From an uncultured Roseburia sp. (GTDB lineage: Bacteria > Bacillota > Clostridia > Lachnospirales > Lachnospiraceae): 32,429 nucleotides of DNA. The notes beneath the pieces were generated by a model. That model searched no databases. It was not told where the DNA came from and saw nothing but the letters and a program-made list of their open reading frames with translations. The position numbers were made by a program, and so were the translations under genes. The stretch spans positions 1 through 32,429 of the forward strand of contig CANTEO010000027.1 of the NCBI GenBank assembly GCA_947652855.1. The letters are read 5' to 3'. Every line of letters begins with the position of its first letter. The first letter of the stretch is position 1. This document shows positions 7,123 to 15,881 of the stretch, in pieces.

Positions 7123-8112
7123 ATGGAAAAACGCGTAATATCCACGCAAATACAGGAAGAAGACATTAAAATCGAGACAAGCCTCCGCCCGCAGACATTT
7201 GCGGGCTATATTGGCCAAAGGAAGGCAAAAGAGAATTTAAAGGTATACATCGAAGCGGCGAAGCAGCGCGGGGAGGCGCTTGACCATGTGCTGTTTTACG
7301 GGCCTCCCGGCCTTGGGAAGACGACGCTTGCGGGCGTGATCGCAAATGAGATGGGGACGCGGATGAAAATCACAAGCGGCCCTGCCATTGGGAAGCCGGG
7401 CGAGATGGCGGCGATTTTAAGCAACTTAAAAGAAGGGGATGTGCTGTTTGTCGATGAAATCCATCGCTTAAACCGTCAGGTGGAGGAAGTGCTGTATCCG
7501 GCGATGGAGGATTATGCCATCGACGTAATGATTGGAAAAGGGGCGACGGCGCGCTCCATCCGGTTGGATCTGCCCAAATTTACGATGGTTGGGGCCACGA
7601 CGCGCGCGGGCCTTTTGTCCGCGCCGCTGCGGGATCGGTTTGGCGTGGTGCATCACCTGGAGTTTTATGAGGTGGGCGAATTGAAGGAAATCATCCTGCG
7701 CTCCGCGCAAAAGCTTGAGGTTGCGATTGACGACGCGGGAGCCGTTGAGCTGGCGAAGCGCAGCAGAGGCACGCCGAGGCTTGCGAACCGCTTTTTAAAG
7801 CGGGTGAGGGATTTTGCTCAGGTCAAGTATGACGGCAGGATCACAAAAGAGGTGGCGGCGTTTGCGCTGGATTTGCTGGAGGTGGACACATATGGCCTGG
7901 ATCAAAACGACAGGAACATCCTCCTGACGATCCTTCAGAAATTTTCCGGCGGGCCGGTGGGCCTTGACACGCTGGCGGCCGCGATCGGGGAGGACGCAGG
8001 CACGATTGAGGATGTGTATGAGCCGTTTTTGGTAAAAAACGGGTTTCTCAACCGGACGCCGAAAGGCAGGGTCGCGACGGAGCTTGCGGTAAGGCATTTT
8101 GCCTTGCAGTAA
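7123..8112 (+). CDS. ruvB: Holliday junction branch migration ATPase RuvB
   Basis: RuvB is the AAA+ motor that pulls DNA through the RuvA-bound junction. The 329 residues contain Walker A GPPGLGKT (60-67), Walker B FVDEIHRL, the sensor segment GATTRAGLLSAPLRDRFG, the arginine-bearing RGTPRLANRFLKRVRDFA block, and the C-terminal winged-helix region with GLDTLAAAIGEDAGTIEDVYEPFL. All expected motifs are intact. The 72-base gap after ruvA contains a 12-base palindrome (CCAGGCGCCTGG, 7065-7076) and no obvious promoter, so ruvA and ruvB are probably one transcript. A new promoter follows at 8197. Confidence 0.96.
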   Translation: MEKRVISTQIQEEDIKIETSLRPQTFAGYIGQRKAKENLKVYIEAAKQRGEALDHVLFYGPPGLGKTTLAGVIANEMGTRMKITSGPAIGKPGEMAAILSNLKEGDVLFVDEIHRLNRQVEEVLYPAMEDYAIDVMIGKGATARSIRLDLPKFTMVGATTRAGLLSAPLRDRFGVVHHLEFYEVGELKEIILRSAQKLEVAIDDAGAVELAKRSRGTPRLANRFLKRVRDFAQVKYDGRITKEVAAFALDLLEVDTYGLDQNDRNILLTILQKFSGGPVGLDTLAAAIGEDAGTIEDVYEPFLVKNGFLNRTPKGRVATELAVRHFALQ

Positions 8113-8196
8113 GCGGAAGCGAACCGGTTTTTCTCTTCTGGGTGAGGCGTAGGACGCAAAAAAGCGTGCATAAGCCTGCAATTCGACATTTCACCC

Positions 8197-8225
8197 TTGC
8201 AAGATACGCGGAATATCGGTATAAT
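8197..8225 (+). promoter_or_regulatory. Promoter for the zapA-U32-ftsW-pbp block
   Basis: TTGCAA (8197-8202) and TATAAT (8220-8225) are separated by exactly 17 bases, close to the sigma-A consensus. Transcription would begin near 8232, leaving about a 90-base leader before zapA. It lies in the otherwise gene-free interval 8113-8323. Confidence 0.75.
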
Positions 8226-8323
8226 GGTAGACAGAAAGCGCAAAAAGGCAAAAAAAGCCGTTGCTTGCGCAGGAATTGCCGCAAGGTGGCGAAAGACGCC
8301 GCAGCGGCCGGGGAGGAAAACGT

Positions 8324-8836
8324 ATGTCATCAAAGTCCGATACGGAAGTGATTATTGGCGGCAAGGTGTATACGCTGAGCGGCTACGAAGGGGAAGACTA
8401 TTTACAGCGTGTGGCGGCCTATATCAACAATAAGATAAATGAATTTAACGATATGGAGGAAGTGCGTCGGTATCCGGTGGATATGAAGGCTACGTTGGTG
8501 GAGCTGAACATAGCGGACGATTATTTTAAGGCAAGGGATCGGATCGAGAAGCTGGAGCAGGAGCTGGAAATCAAAGAGAAGGAGATTTATGACTTAAAGC
8601 ATGAGTTGATTTCAGAGCAGATTAAGGCGGAGACGAATGATAAGAATGTGAAGGAGCTGGAGCGGCAGAACAAGGAGCTTTTGCTCAATAAGTCCCGGCT
8701 GGAGTCGGCGCTTGAGGACGCGCTGCTTGGCGCGGTGCGAAGCCCAAAGGAGATGGCGGCCATTGACGCTGACGACGCGCTGGAGGGCCTGCCATGGGAG
8801 GAGGAGCCTATGGGAGCCGACAGCTTTCTAAAATAA
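8324..8836 (+). CDS. zapA: Cell division protein ZapA
   Basis: ZapA binds and bundles FtsZ filaments at mid-cell. The N-terminal 90 residues fit the family: VIIGGKVYTLSGYEGEDYLQRVAAYINNKINEF, then a helix with LVELNIADDYFKA. After that comes an unusually long coiled coil (about residues 85-140, rich in Glu, Lys and Leu heptads), making 170 residues against roughly 90-110 for classic ZapA; extended forms are usual in Clostridia. The frame is open from 8261, but the ATG at 8324 has a clean GGGAGGAAA ribosome binding site and begins at the domain start. It is the first gene after its own promoter and sits before the wall-synthesis genes, consistent with a division role. Confidence 0.85.
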   Translation: MSSKSDTEVIIGGKVYTLSGYEGEDYLQRVAAYINNKINEFNDMEEVRRYPVDMKATLVELNIADDYFKARDRIEKLEQELEIKEKEIYDLKHELISEQIKAETNDKNVKELERQNKELLLNKSRLESALEDALLGAVRSPKEMAAIDADDALEGLPWEEEPMGADSFLK

Positions 8837-8953
8837 TTACAGGCAAGTTAGGGGGAGGAGAACAAGTCCTTCCTTTTTTCATCTTTAATCTTGCGCGTTT
8901 TTGCGCATGGAGGGACGCCCGCAGGGCGCATCGGGACGTAAGGAGGCTATTGG

Positions 8954-11200
8954 ATGCAGGAAACACTGGAGCTTTTGGCTCCCGCAGGGGATTTTTCGAC
9001 CTTAAAGGCGGTCATTCGCGCAGGCGCGGACGCAGTTTACTTTGGCGGAGGCCGCTTTGGGGCGCGGGCCTTTGCAAAAAATTTCAGCCAGGAGGAGCTG
9101 CTTGAGGCGCTGGATTATGGGCATATGCATGGCAGGAAGCTGTATTTGGCCGTCAATACGCTCTTAAAGGAGCATGAGGTCAAAGAAGAGCTGTATGGAT
9201 ATCTGCTGCCTCTCTACGAGCATGGCCTTGACGCGGCGATCGTGCAGGATTTTGGCGTCCTGCGGTTTCTTAGGGAGAACTTTAGCGGCCTGCCATTGCA
9301 CGTAAGCACACAGATGTCGGTCGCGAATGCGTCAGGCGTGAAGCTGTTAAGCGAGGCGGGCGCGTCCCGCGTTGTGCTTGCCAGGGAGCTTTCCCTGGAG
9401 GAAATTTCGTTCATTCATCAGGAGTCGCCTTTGGAATTAGAGTGCTTCGTGCATGGGGCGCTCTGTTATTGCTATTCTGGGCAATGCCTGTTCAGCAGCA
9501 TGCTTGGGGGAAGGAGCGCAAACCGTGGGCGGTGCGCGCAGCCTTGCAGGCTTCCCTATGAGGCGCAGGGCGGTGCGCGTCCCGCGCAGAGGGGAGGGGG
9601 CAGGCAGTATCCGCTAAGCCCCAAAGACTTATGCGCAGTGGATTTGATTCCAAAGCTTGCGAAGAGCGGGGTCTTTTCATTTAAGGTTGAGGGCAGGATG
9701 AAGTCGGAGGACTATGCGTCGGGCGTAGTCTCCATTTATCGGAGGTGCATGGACCGCTATCTAAGCGACGGGGAGGAAGGCTTTTTTGTCGCGCCAAAGG
9801 AACGTCAAAGGCTCCTTGCGCTAGGGAGCCGATGCGGATTTACGGAAGGCTATTATAGGAAACGGAACGGCCCGGACATGATTACCTTTACAAAGCCGTG
9901 CCATGAAAAGGGCGATCTGACGGAAAAGGAGCCTTTGCAGGAGCCAAAGAGGATGATTTCCGGCGTGTTCCGGCTGCAGGCAGGCGCGCCGATGGAATTG
10001 CGCGTCAAAGGGAGGCTTAGGAAGGCTGCCGTTCGGCCCTCCCTTGACGTGGAGGCAGGCGCAGAGGCGCAAGGGGAGCCATCTGACGAGGTGAGCGCTA
10101 TTGCGGCCGGGGAGGCTCCGGAAAAGGCGCGGCAGCATCCGGTGACGGAGGAGAAGCTTTTGGCGAATCTGAAAAAAACGGGAAACACGCCGTTCGCCTT
10201 TGAAGAGATGGAAGTGATCTTAGACGATGGCCTGTTTGTGTCCATGGCGGCGGTGAATGACGTTCGCAGGGCCGCGCTTCATGCGCTGGAGGAACGCATT
10301 CTGGCCGCGTACCGAAGGAAAGGCGCGAGGCGCAAAGAGGCGGGGCGGAAGGCGCATATGGCTCCCGCGCCGCCCCGGGAAGGCGTAAAAAATGCCAGGG
10401 AGGCTTTTTTCTGCGCTTCTGTGGAAAAAAAGGAGCAGATTGCGCCATTGCTGAAAAGCAGCCTGATTTCGCGCATTTATGTGGACAGCGGCGTCTTTTC
10501 CAGGGAGACGGCGGAAGAGGGCCTGGAGGAGGTTTGGGAAAACTGCCGTGAAGCGGGGAAAGAGGCGTACTATGTCCTTCCGGCTGTCTTTCGAAAGGAA
10601 ACGTCGGATTGGCACCGGCTGCTTTTGCGAAGGCGAAAGGCGGACGGGTTTTTGGCAAAGAGCTACGACGCGCTCTCCTTTTTGCTGCAGGAGGGAGTTT
10701 GCCCAGGCTGCATCCGTCTGGACCATTCGCTGTACGCATGGTCGTCGGAGAGCCAGGCGGCGTTTTATGAACTGGGGGTAGAGGGGGACACGGTTCCTCT
10801 GGAATTGAATAAAAAAGAGATAAAAAAGCGGGACAATGGGCGCAGTGAGATGTGCATTTACGGCTATCTGCCGTTCATGACGAGCGCGCAGTGCTTGCAA
10901 AAGAGCCTGCATGGATGCAGCCATTCGCCGGGAGTCCTTTGGCTAAAAGACCGCTACGGAGTTTCTTTTCCGGTGAAAAACAATTGCAATGAATGCTATA
11001 ATGTGATATATAATTCTAAGCCGCTGGCGCTGTTTCCTATGGTGGACGAGCTGACGGGGCTTGGCGTCAGGCAGTTTCGGATGTCGTTTACCGTGGAGTC
11101 CGCCCACCAGGTCAAGCAGGCGCTGAATGCCTTAAAAAACCGCTGTCCTTTGGACAAAACGGAACATACTTACGGCCATTATAAGAGGGGCGTGGAATAG
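8954..11200 (+). CDS. U32 peptidase-family protein (RlhA/TrhP-like RNA hydroxylation type)
   Basis: This 748-residue protein begins ETLELLAPAGDFSTLKAVIRAGADAVYFGG, the standard start of peptidase family U32. The family's cysteine-rich signature is present in HGALCYCYSGQCLFSS and NRGRCAQPCRLPY, followed by PLSPKDLCAVDLIPKL and FKVEGRMKSEDYA. Characterised U32 proteins of this form (E. coli RlhA and TrhP) take part in prephenate-dependent hydroxylation of 23S rRNA or tRNA, the cysteines probably holding an Fe-S cluster. The long C-terminal half, beyond residue 400, is the RlhA/DUF3656-type extension and contains further cysteines (near GCSHSPGV and NNCNECYNVIYNSKPL). A protease role is therefore doubtful. 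A strong TAAGGAGG site lies 8 bases before the ATG. It sits between zapA and ftsW and is probably co-transcribed with them. Confidence 0.85.
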   Translation: MQETLELLAPAGDFSTLKAVIRAGADAVYFGGGRFGARAFAKNFSQEELLEALDYGHMHGRKLYLAVNTLLKEHEVKEELYGYLLPLYEHGLDAAIVQDFGVLRFLRENFSGLPLHVSTQMSVANASGVKLLSEAGASRVVLARELSLEEISFIHQESPLELECFVHGALCYCYSGQCLFSSMLGGRSANRGRCAQPCRLPYEAQGGARPAQRGGGRQYPLSPKDLCAVDLIPKLAKSGVFSFKVEGRMKSEDYASGVVSIYRRCMDRYLSDGEEGFFVAPKERQRLLALGSRCGFTEGYYRKRNGPDMITFTKPCHEKGDLTEKEPLQEPKRMISGVFRLQAGAPMELRVKGRLRKAAVRPSLDVEAGAEAQGEPSDEVSAIAAGEAPEKARQHPVTEEKLLANLKKTGNTPFAFEEMEVILDDGLFVSMAAVNDVRRAALHALEERILAAYRRKGARRKEAGRKAHMAPAPPREGVKNAREAFFCASVEKKEQIAPLLKSSLISRIYVDSGVFSRETAEEGLEEVWENCREAGKEAYYVLPAVFRKETSDWHRLLLRRRKADGFLAKSYDALSFLLQEGVCPGCIRLDHSLYAWSSESQAAFYELGVEGDTVPLELNKKEIKKRDNGRSEMCIYGYLPFMTSAQCLQKSLHGCSHSPGVLWLKDRYGVSFPVKNNCNECYNVIYNSKPLALFPMVDELTGLGVRQFRMSFTVESAHQVKQALNALKNRCPLDKTEHTYGHYKRGVE

Positions 11201-11205
11201 AGGGA

Positions 11206-12606
11206 ATGATGAGCAGCATATTTTGTGAACTGTCCAAATATTTGATGATTCTATTGTTTGCGCTGTACGCAATGGAATGCTTTTCTGTGTTTCAGCGGAA
11301 ACGTTCAAAAGAGCGCCAGGCAGCCATCTTCCGCCGTCAGAACATCTGGATGTTCTTGCTGCACCTGGACGCGTACCTCGTGCTGTTCGATCAGACTGAG
11401 AATCCAAAGATTCTGATGTTTTACGGGGCGCAGGTAATATTTTTTGTGATTGTGCAAAGCGGCTATAAGCTTTTATATGAGCATTCGGCGCAGCTTTTGG
11501 TGAATAATATGTGTATGCTGCTGGCGGTGGGCTTTGTGATTTTGACAAGGCTCTCATATGAAAAAGCCGTAAAGCAGTTTGCGATCGCCGTTGGATCTAT
11601 GATTTTTGCCCTGGGGATTCCGTACTTAATCAAAAAAATCCGGTTCATCCGAAACATGGCGTACTGGTATGCGGGGATCGGGATTTTGGCGCTGGCCGCA
11701 GTGGCCGCGCTTGGCTCCACAAGCTATGGCGCGAAGCTGTCGTTTTCTGTGGCTGGCGTCACGGTGCAGCCGTCTGAATTTGTGAAGATCCTGTTCGTGT
11801 TTTTTGTGGCGGGGATGCTGTACCGCTCCCAGGGGCTTCGGCAGGTGGCGGTCACGACGGCCCTCGCCGCCGCCCATGTCGTCATCCTTGTGCTGTCAAA
11901 AGACCTGGGCGGGGCGCTGATTTTCTTTGTGGTGTATCTTGCAATGCTCTATGTGGCGACGGGAAAGCCGTTCTATTTTATCGGCGGCCTTGCGTCAGGC
12001 TCGCTTGCCGCCGCCGTGGCGTACCGCCTATTCTCCCATGTGCGCGTCCGAGTCATGGCCTGGCAGGATCCCGTCAGCGTGATCGATAAGGAAGGCTACC
12101 AGATTTGCCAGTCGCTGTTTGCCATCGGCACCGGAGGGTGGTTTGGCGTAGGCTTAAATCAGGGGATGCCGGGGAAGATCCCGGTAGTGGAGCAGGATTT
12201 CGTGTTCTCGGCGATCTCCGAGGAGATGGGAGGCATTTTCGCCCTGTGCCTGATTATGGTGTGCTTAAGCTGCTTTTTGATGTTCGTCAATATCGCCATG
12301 CAGCTAAAGGACGGGTTTTATAAGCTGGTGGCGCTTGGCCTTGGGACGATGTATGGCTTTCAGGTGTTCTTGACGATCGGGGGCGTGATCAAATTCATCC
12401 CTTCCACGGGCGTGACGCTGCCTCTCGTCAGCTATGGAGGAAGCTCCTTGTTCAGCACAATGATTATTTTTGCGGTGATCCAGGGATTTTATATTATGAG
12501 AGAGAGCGGAGGGAAACGGAATGGAAAAAAACAGGCGAAAGCTTGGCAGGGAAAAGGAGGCGCCCTTGGGGCATCCCTTTCTGCGCAAGAAGGCGAGCGG
12601 GAGTAA
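11206..12606 (+). CDS. FtsW/RodA/SpoVE family peptidoglycan glycosyltransferase
   Basis: SEDS proteins polymerise lipid II glycans together with a partner class B PBP. This 466-residue protein has about ten or more membrane segments and the family signatures VTVQPSEFVKILFVFF, SKDLGGALIFFVVYLAMLYV, IGTGGWFGVGLNQG, EQDFVFSAISEEMGG and FIPSTGVTLPLVSYGGSS. The N-terminal 130 residues carry extra membrane segments before the usual SEDS core. The C-terminal tail is Lys- and Gly-rich and overlaps the next gene by 86 bases in another frame. Pairing with the following PBP marks it as the glycosyltransferase half of a SEDS-PBP synthase. Whether it serves division or spore cortex cannot be decided from sequence; the zapA context favours division. 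Confidence 0.9.
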   Translation: MMSSIFCELSKYLMILLFALYAMECFSVFQRKRSKERQAAIFRRQNIWMFLLHLDAYLVLFDQTENPKILMFYGAQVIFFVIVQSGYKLLYEHSAQLLVNNMCMLLAVGFVILTRLSYEKAVKQFAIAVGSMIFALGIPYLIKKIRFIRNMAYWYAGIGILALAAVAALGSTSYGAKLSFSVAGVTVQPSEFVKILFVFFVAGMLYRSQGLRQVAVTTALAAAHVVILVLSKDLGGALIFFVVYLAMLYVATGKPFYFIGGLASGSLAAAVAYRLFSHVRVRVMAWQDPVSVIDKEGYQICQSLFAIGTGGWFGVGLNQGMPGKIPVVEQDFVFSAISEEMGGIFALCLIMVCLSCFLMFVNIAMQLKDGFYKLVALGLGTMYGFQVFLTIGGVIKFIPSTGVTLPLVSYGGSSLFSTMIIFAVIQGFYIMRESGGKRNGKKQAKAWQGKGGALGASLSAQEGERE

Positions 12607-14053
12607 GGAGACGGCGCAAAAGCCGAGGGCATCCGTTAAGAACCGGGAATTTGCAGTCATCACGTATTGCTTTTTTGGCCTGTTCCTCTCCATGATGGGA
12701 TATTTTGTGTACTTTCAGACAGAAAAGAGCGAGGATTTCATCAATAATCCATACAATGCCAGGCAGGAGACGTTTTCGCGCTCCGTCCTCCGTGGAAAGA
12801 TTTACTCTTCGGACGGGAAGGTTTTGGCGGAGACAAAGACGGGTGAGGACGGAACGGAGACGCGCGTCTACCCCTATGGCAATCTGTTTTCCCATGCCGT
12901 CGGCTATTCCTCAGAGCAATATGGGCGCGCCGGGGTGGAGTCCTGGGCGAACTTCAACCTGCTGAGATCCAGCTCATTTTTCCTGGAAAAGACGATTGAC
13001 AAGGTGACGGATGAAAAAAGCATCGGGGATGATGTGGTGACGACGCTTGACGTGTCCTTACAGAGCGCCGCGTATCAGGCGCTTGGCAGCTATCAGGGGG
13101 CGATCGTCGCCATGCATCCGAAAACCGGGCAGATTTTGGCGATGGCCTCAAAGCCGGACTTTGACCCAAATACGGTGACGCAGGATTGGGAGTCCATCGT
13201 GGAGGACGCGGGCGGGAAGTCGCCTCTCTTAAACCGGGCGTCCCAGGGCCTTTACCCGCCCGGCTCCACATTTAAGATCGTGACGGCGCTTCAGTATTTG
13301 AGGGAGCATCCGAATGAGTTTGAGGATTACAGCTATGTATGCAATGGCAGCATTCAAAAGGATGGCAGCAGATTAAGCTGTTATGGCGGGAACGTGCATG
13401 GGAACGTGGATCTTCTCACCTCCTTCCTAAAATCCTGCAACACTTCGTTTGCGAATATCGGGCTTTCTTTAGATGTGGGGAAGTTTCGGAAAACCGCAAA
13501 GGAGCTTTTGTTTAACCAGAGCCTTCCGGTGGAAAAGCTGGACGCGTCCAAAAGCAGCTTTGCCCTTGGGACGGGCTCTTCGGAAAGCGAGGTGATGGAG
13601 ACGGCCATCGGGCAGGGGAAGACGCTGGTGACGCCGCTTCATATGCTGATGATCGTAAGCGCGATCGCCAACCGTGGCGAGCTGATGCGGCCGTTCATCA
13701 TTGACTATACGAAAAGGCATGACGGGGACGTCGTGAAGTGGTATCCGATGGAGTCCTATGGGCAGATCATGACGGAGGAAGAGGCAGAGATCCTGCAGTC
13801 TTACATGAAAGAGACGGCCCTGCGCGGCACGGCCTCAAAGCTAAGCGGCATGAGCTATCAGGCATATGGCAAGACAGGCTCCGCGGAGTTTGGGACAAAC
13901 AAAGGGGACAGCCATGCATGGTTTGTGGGCTATGCCGAAAGGGAGGATAAAGACAGCATCGCGGTCGCGGTCATCTTAGAGGGGGCGGGCGCAGGGAGCG
14001 CATATGCCGTCCCGGCGGCCAAAGGCGTGTTCGATGTGTATTTCAATCAATGA
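12521..14053 (+). CDS. Class B penicillin-binding protein (PbpA/PBP2-like transpeptidase)
   Basis: This 510-residue protein cross-links peptidoglycan stems outside the membrane. A basic cytoplasmic tail (about 43 residues) leads to one membrane anchor (VITYCFFGLFLSMMGYFVYF). The transpeptidase domain has the active serine in PPGSTFKIV (Ser249 with this start), the SxN motif in LKSCNTSF, and KTG at about 451-453 (YGKTGSAEF). The domain between anchor and transpeptidase is short, with RGKIYSSDGKVLAET, as in the PbpA form partnered with FtsW/RodA. The start at 12521 lies inside ftsW but has a good GGAGGG ribosome binding site, and the next candidate ATG would remove the anchor. No terminator is visible after it. 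Confidence 0.92.
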   Translation: MEKNRRKLGREKEAPLGHPFLRKKASGSKETAQKPRASVKNREFAVITYCFFGLFLSMMGYFVYFQTEKSEDFINNPYNARQETFSRSVLRGKIYSSDGKVLAETKTGEDGTETRVYPYGNLFSHAVGYSSEQYGRAGVESWANFNLLRSSSFFLEKTIDKVTDEKSIGDDVVTTLDVSLQSAAYQALGSYQGAIVAMHPKTGQILAMASKPDFDPNTVTQDWESIVEDAGGKSPLLNRASQGLYPPGSTFKIVTALQYLREHPNEFEDYSYVCNGSIQKDGSRLSCYGGNVHGNVDLLTSFLKSCNTSFANIGLSLDVGKFRKTAKELLFNQSLPVEKLDASKSSFALGTGSSESEVMETAIGQGKTLVTPLHMLMIVSAIANRGELMRPFIIDYTKRHDGDVVKWYPMESYGQIMTEEEAEILQSYMKETALRGTASKLSGMSYQAYGKTGSAEFGTNKGDSHAWFVGYAEREDKDSIAVAVILEGAGAGSAYAVPAAKGVFDVYFNQ

Positions 14054-14060
14054 ATATGAC

Positions 14061-14089
14061 TTGCAAGTATTGAGAAAGTGGGGTATACT
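14061..14089 (+). promoter_or_regulatory. Promoter before the Nudix gene
   Basis: TTGCAA (14061-14066) and TATACT (14084-14089) have a 17-base spacer. The element begins just after the PBP stop codon and lies about 40 bases before the Nudix ATG at 14128. It probably drives the Nudix gene through gerW, ending at the terminator at 16323. Confidence 0.7.
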
Positions 14090-14127
14090 AGTCTCTAAGT
14101 TCGAAAACCACATCGGGAGGTATTGCA

Positions 14128-14580
14128 ATGATAGAGGCAACAAGCTGTGGTGGTGTGGTAATTTTTCGTGGCAAGATTCTGGTGCTTTATAAGAATTACA
14201 GAAACAAATATGAAGGGTGGGTTTTGCCGAAAGGGACGGTTGAGCCGGGAGAGGAATATAAGGAGACTGCGATTCGTGAAGTGTTGGAAGAGACGGGCGC
14301 AAAGGCGTCCATCATCAAATATGTGGGCAAGAGCCAGTATTCCTTTACGGTGCCGGAGGATACCGTGGAGAAGGAAGTCCATTGGTACTTGATGATGGCG
14401 GACAGTTATTACAGCAAGCCACAGCGGGAAGAATTTTTTGTGGATTCCGGGTATTATAAATTTCATGAGGCGTACCATCTTTTGAAATTCTCCAATGAGA
14501 AGCAGATCTTGGAGAAGGCATATAATGAATACCTGGATTTGCGGAAAAGCAATTTATGGGGAAGCCATAAGTATTTTTAA
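14128..14580 (+). CDS. Nudix hydrolase
   Basis: Nudix enzymes cleave nucleoside diphosphates linked to another group. The Nudix box is complete: G, then EPGEEYKETAIREVLEETGA, fitting GX5EX7REXXEEXG at roughly residues 36-58. The 150-residue length is that of a single-domain enzyme. The N-terminus SCGGVVIFRGKILVLYKNYRNKYEGWVLPKG is typical of MutT- and Ap4A hydrolase-like members; the substrate cannot be assigned. There is no export signal. A GGGAGGTATT site precedes the ATG, and the gene has its own promoter. The C-terminal third (from about residue 95) is less conserved, with several aromatic residues. Confidence 0.88.
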   Translation: MIEATSCGGVVIFRGKILVLYKNYRNKYEGWVLPKGTVEPGEEYKETAIREVLEETGAKASIIKYVGKSQYSFTVPEDTVEKEVHWYLMMADSYYSKPQREEFFVDSGYYKFHEAYHLLKFSNEKQILEKAYNEYLDLRKSNLWGSHKYF

Positions 14581-14638
14581 CGATACGCCTGGATAGAGGG
14601 GCGGCGCGTTCTGAAGTTGGGAGTGGAAAAGGTCTTGC

Positions 14639-14965
14639 ATGAAATGGCATAAGGATTTGTATACAGGGGAAAGCGTCATACGCAGGGAGAAAAAGGTAAA
14701 ATGGAAGGTCATGCATGGCGCAGGGCAGCTTCGCGTGTATGTGATTGCGCTTGCGTCCAATCCGAGGAACCTTTTGGACATCATACCGTCCTGGGAGCTT
14801 TTGCAGAAGCATTATCCCAAGAAGGGCCTTTATATCGTGGGGCTGGCCGGGAATTATCAGGAGGCTTTGGAGCTGGCCGGCCATATTGTCAGCGATGTGT
14901 ACCGGGCGACAGGCGGCTTTGATGTGAGGGGTCATCTCTTGCGGAGCGGAGAGCAGGTTCTATGA
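14639..14965 (+). CDS. Conserved-looking protein of unknown function
   Basis: I do not recognise a named domain in this 108-residue protein. It is basic near the N-terminus (VIRREKKVKWKV), has a beta-like stretch QLRVYVIALASNPRNLLDIIP, then KKGLYIVGLAGNYQEALELAGHIVSDVY, which looks like an alpha/beta unit with a regular helix. No signal peptide or membrane segment is visible. It overlaps the DUF2953 gene by four bases (ATGA), so the two are translationally coupled, and I believe the pairing with DUF2953 and gerW recurs in Lachnospiraceae (memory, not checked). Codon use is like its neighbours. The coupling and open frame make it likely to be a real gene. Confidence 0.7.
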   Translation: MKWHKDLYTGESVIRREKKVKWKVMHGAGQLRVYVIALASNPRNLLDIIPSWELLQKHYPKKGLYIVGLAGNYQEALELAGHIVSDVYRATGGFDVRGHLLRSGEQVL

Positions 14966-15870
14966 GCATTGTGATTCTGATCTTAAAAATCATAGGGTTT
15001 CTGTTTTTGGCCCTGTTTCTGCTTTTGGCCCTTCTGTTATTCCATCCCTTGTTCTATCAGTTAGAGGGGGAGTGGAAAGAGGACGCCGAATTGCGCGGAT
15101 ATTTTTGGTGGCTCTTTCAGATACTACGGGTAGAGTTTGCCTGGGAGGGCGGGAAGCTTACCATCCGTTTCCGTCTGTTCGGCATTGCCAAAGAATTTGG
15201 CGGGGGCCGGGAGCTTGGCGGGGCCGGGGAGGAGGATACGAAAGCCTCTGATGCGCCGAAAGAAAAGGAGCCTCCTAGGGATCTTTCTCAAAACGCAGGG
15301 CAGGATGCAGAAATGGGTCAGGCCGCCGGCTCTGCGCCGGGATCTATGAAAGGACAGGAAATGGCGGGGCAAGAGGGAGCTTTGCCGGATTTGGAGGCGT
15401 TCGATGAGGCGGCGGGGCCAGAGGACGGCTTAGGCACGAAAGAGCGCGGGAGAGGACGAAAGAAAAAGCGCCGCGCGCAGAAGCGAAAAGAGGGCGGAGG
15501 CATTTTCAAACGGGCCGCCGGCATACGGCAGGAATGGAACGATCCAGGAAACCGTCAGGCAGTTGCTTTCTTATGGAAGGAAGCGCTTCGCCTGCTGCGG
15601 CGCGTCAAGCCAAAGCGCATCCGGGCGGAGGCGTCCTTTTCCGCAGGGGATCCGGCGCGCACAGGGAATGTGACAGGGGCGCTTAGCCTTTTGCCAATGA
15701 TGTACCGCGGCTCGGTTTTTGTGTATCCTGATTTTTTGTCGGACAAATGGTACGTGCGGGGCAGCTTTGAGGTCAAAGGGCATATGGCGCTGTTTCACTT
15801 TGTACGAAGCTTCTTTCGGGTGTTTCGGAATCAAAATATCAAACGGATCTATCATAAATTCAGAAAATAG
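14962..15870 (+). CDS. DUF2953 membrane protein
   Basis: This 302-residue protein starts with a long hydrophobic segment (residues about 3-30, ILILKIIGFLFLALFLLLA) and a short conserved part, then a low-complexity linker (about 85-180) that is first acidic and then strongly basic (GRGRKKKRRAQKRK). The conserved C-terminal part contains EALRLLRRVKPKRIRAEASF, GDPARTGNVTGALSLLPMM and a final basic RVFRNQNIKRIYHKFRK. This order matches the DUF2953 family, usually found next to the spore gene ytfJ/gerW in Bacilli and Clostridia, as here. The role is unknown; a link to sporulation is inferred from the neighbour only. The linker is much longer than in simple members. Confidence 0.8.
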   Translation: MSIVILILKIIGFLFLALFLLLALLLFHPLFYQLEGEWKEDAELRGYFWWLFQILRVEFAWEGGKLTIRFRLFGIAKEFGGGRELGGAGEEDTKASDAPKEKEPPRDLSQNAGQDAEMGQAAGSAPGSMKGQEMAGQEGALPDLEAFDEAAGPEDGLGTKERGRGRKKKRRAQKRKEGGGIFKRAAGIRQEWNDPGNRQAVAFLWKEALRLLRRVKPKRIRAEASFSAGDPARTGNVTGALSLLPMMYRGSVFVYPDFLSDKWYVRGSFEVKGHMALFHFVRSFFRVFRNQNIKRIYHKFRK

Positions 15871-15881
15871 GAGGTTTTCAA

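Noticed and set aside
10098..10924. Two long overlapping minus-strand open frames
   Set aside because: Both are opposite the U32 gene and have Pro/Arg/Ser-rich shadow composition.
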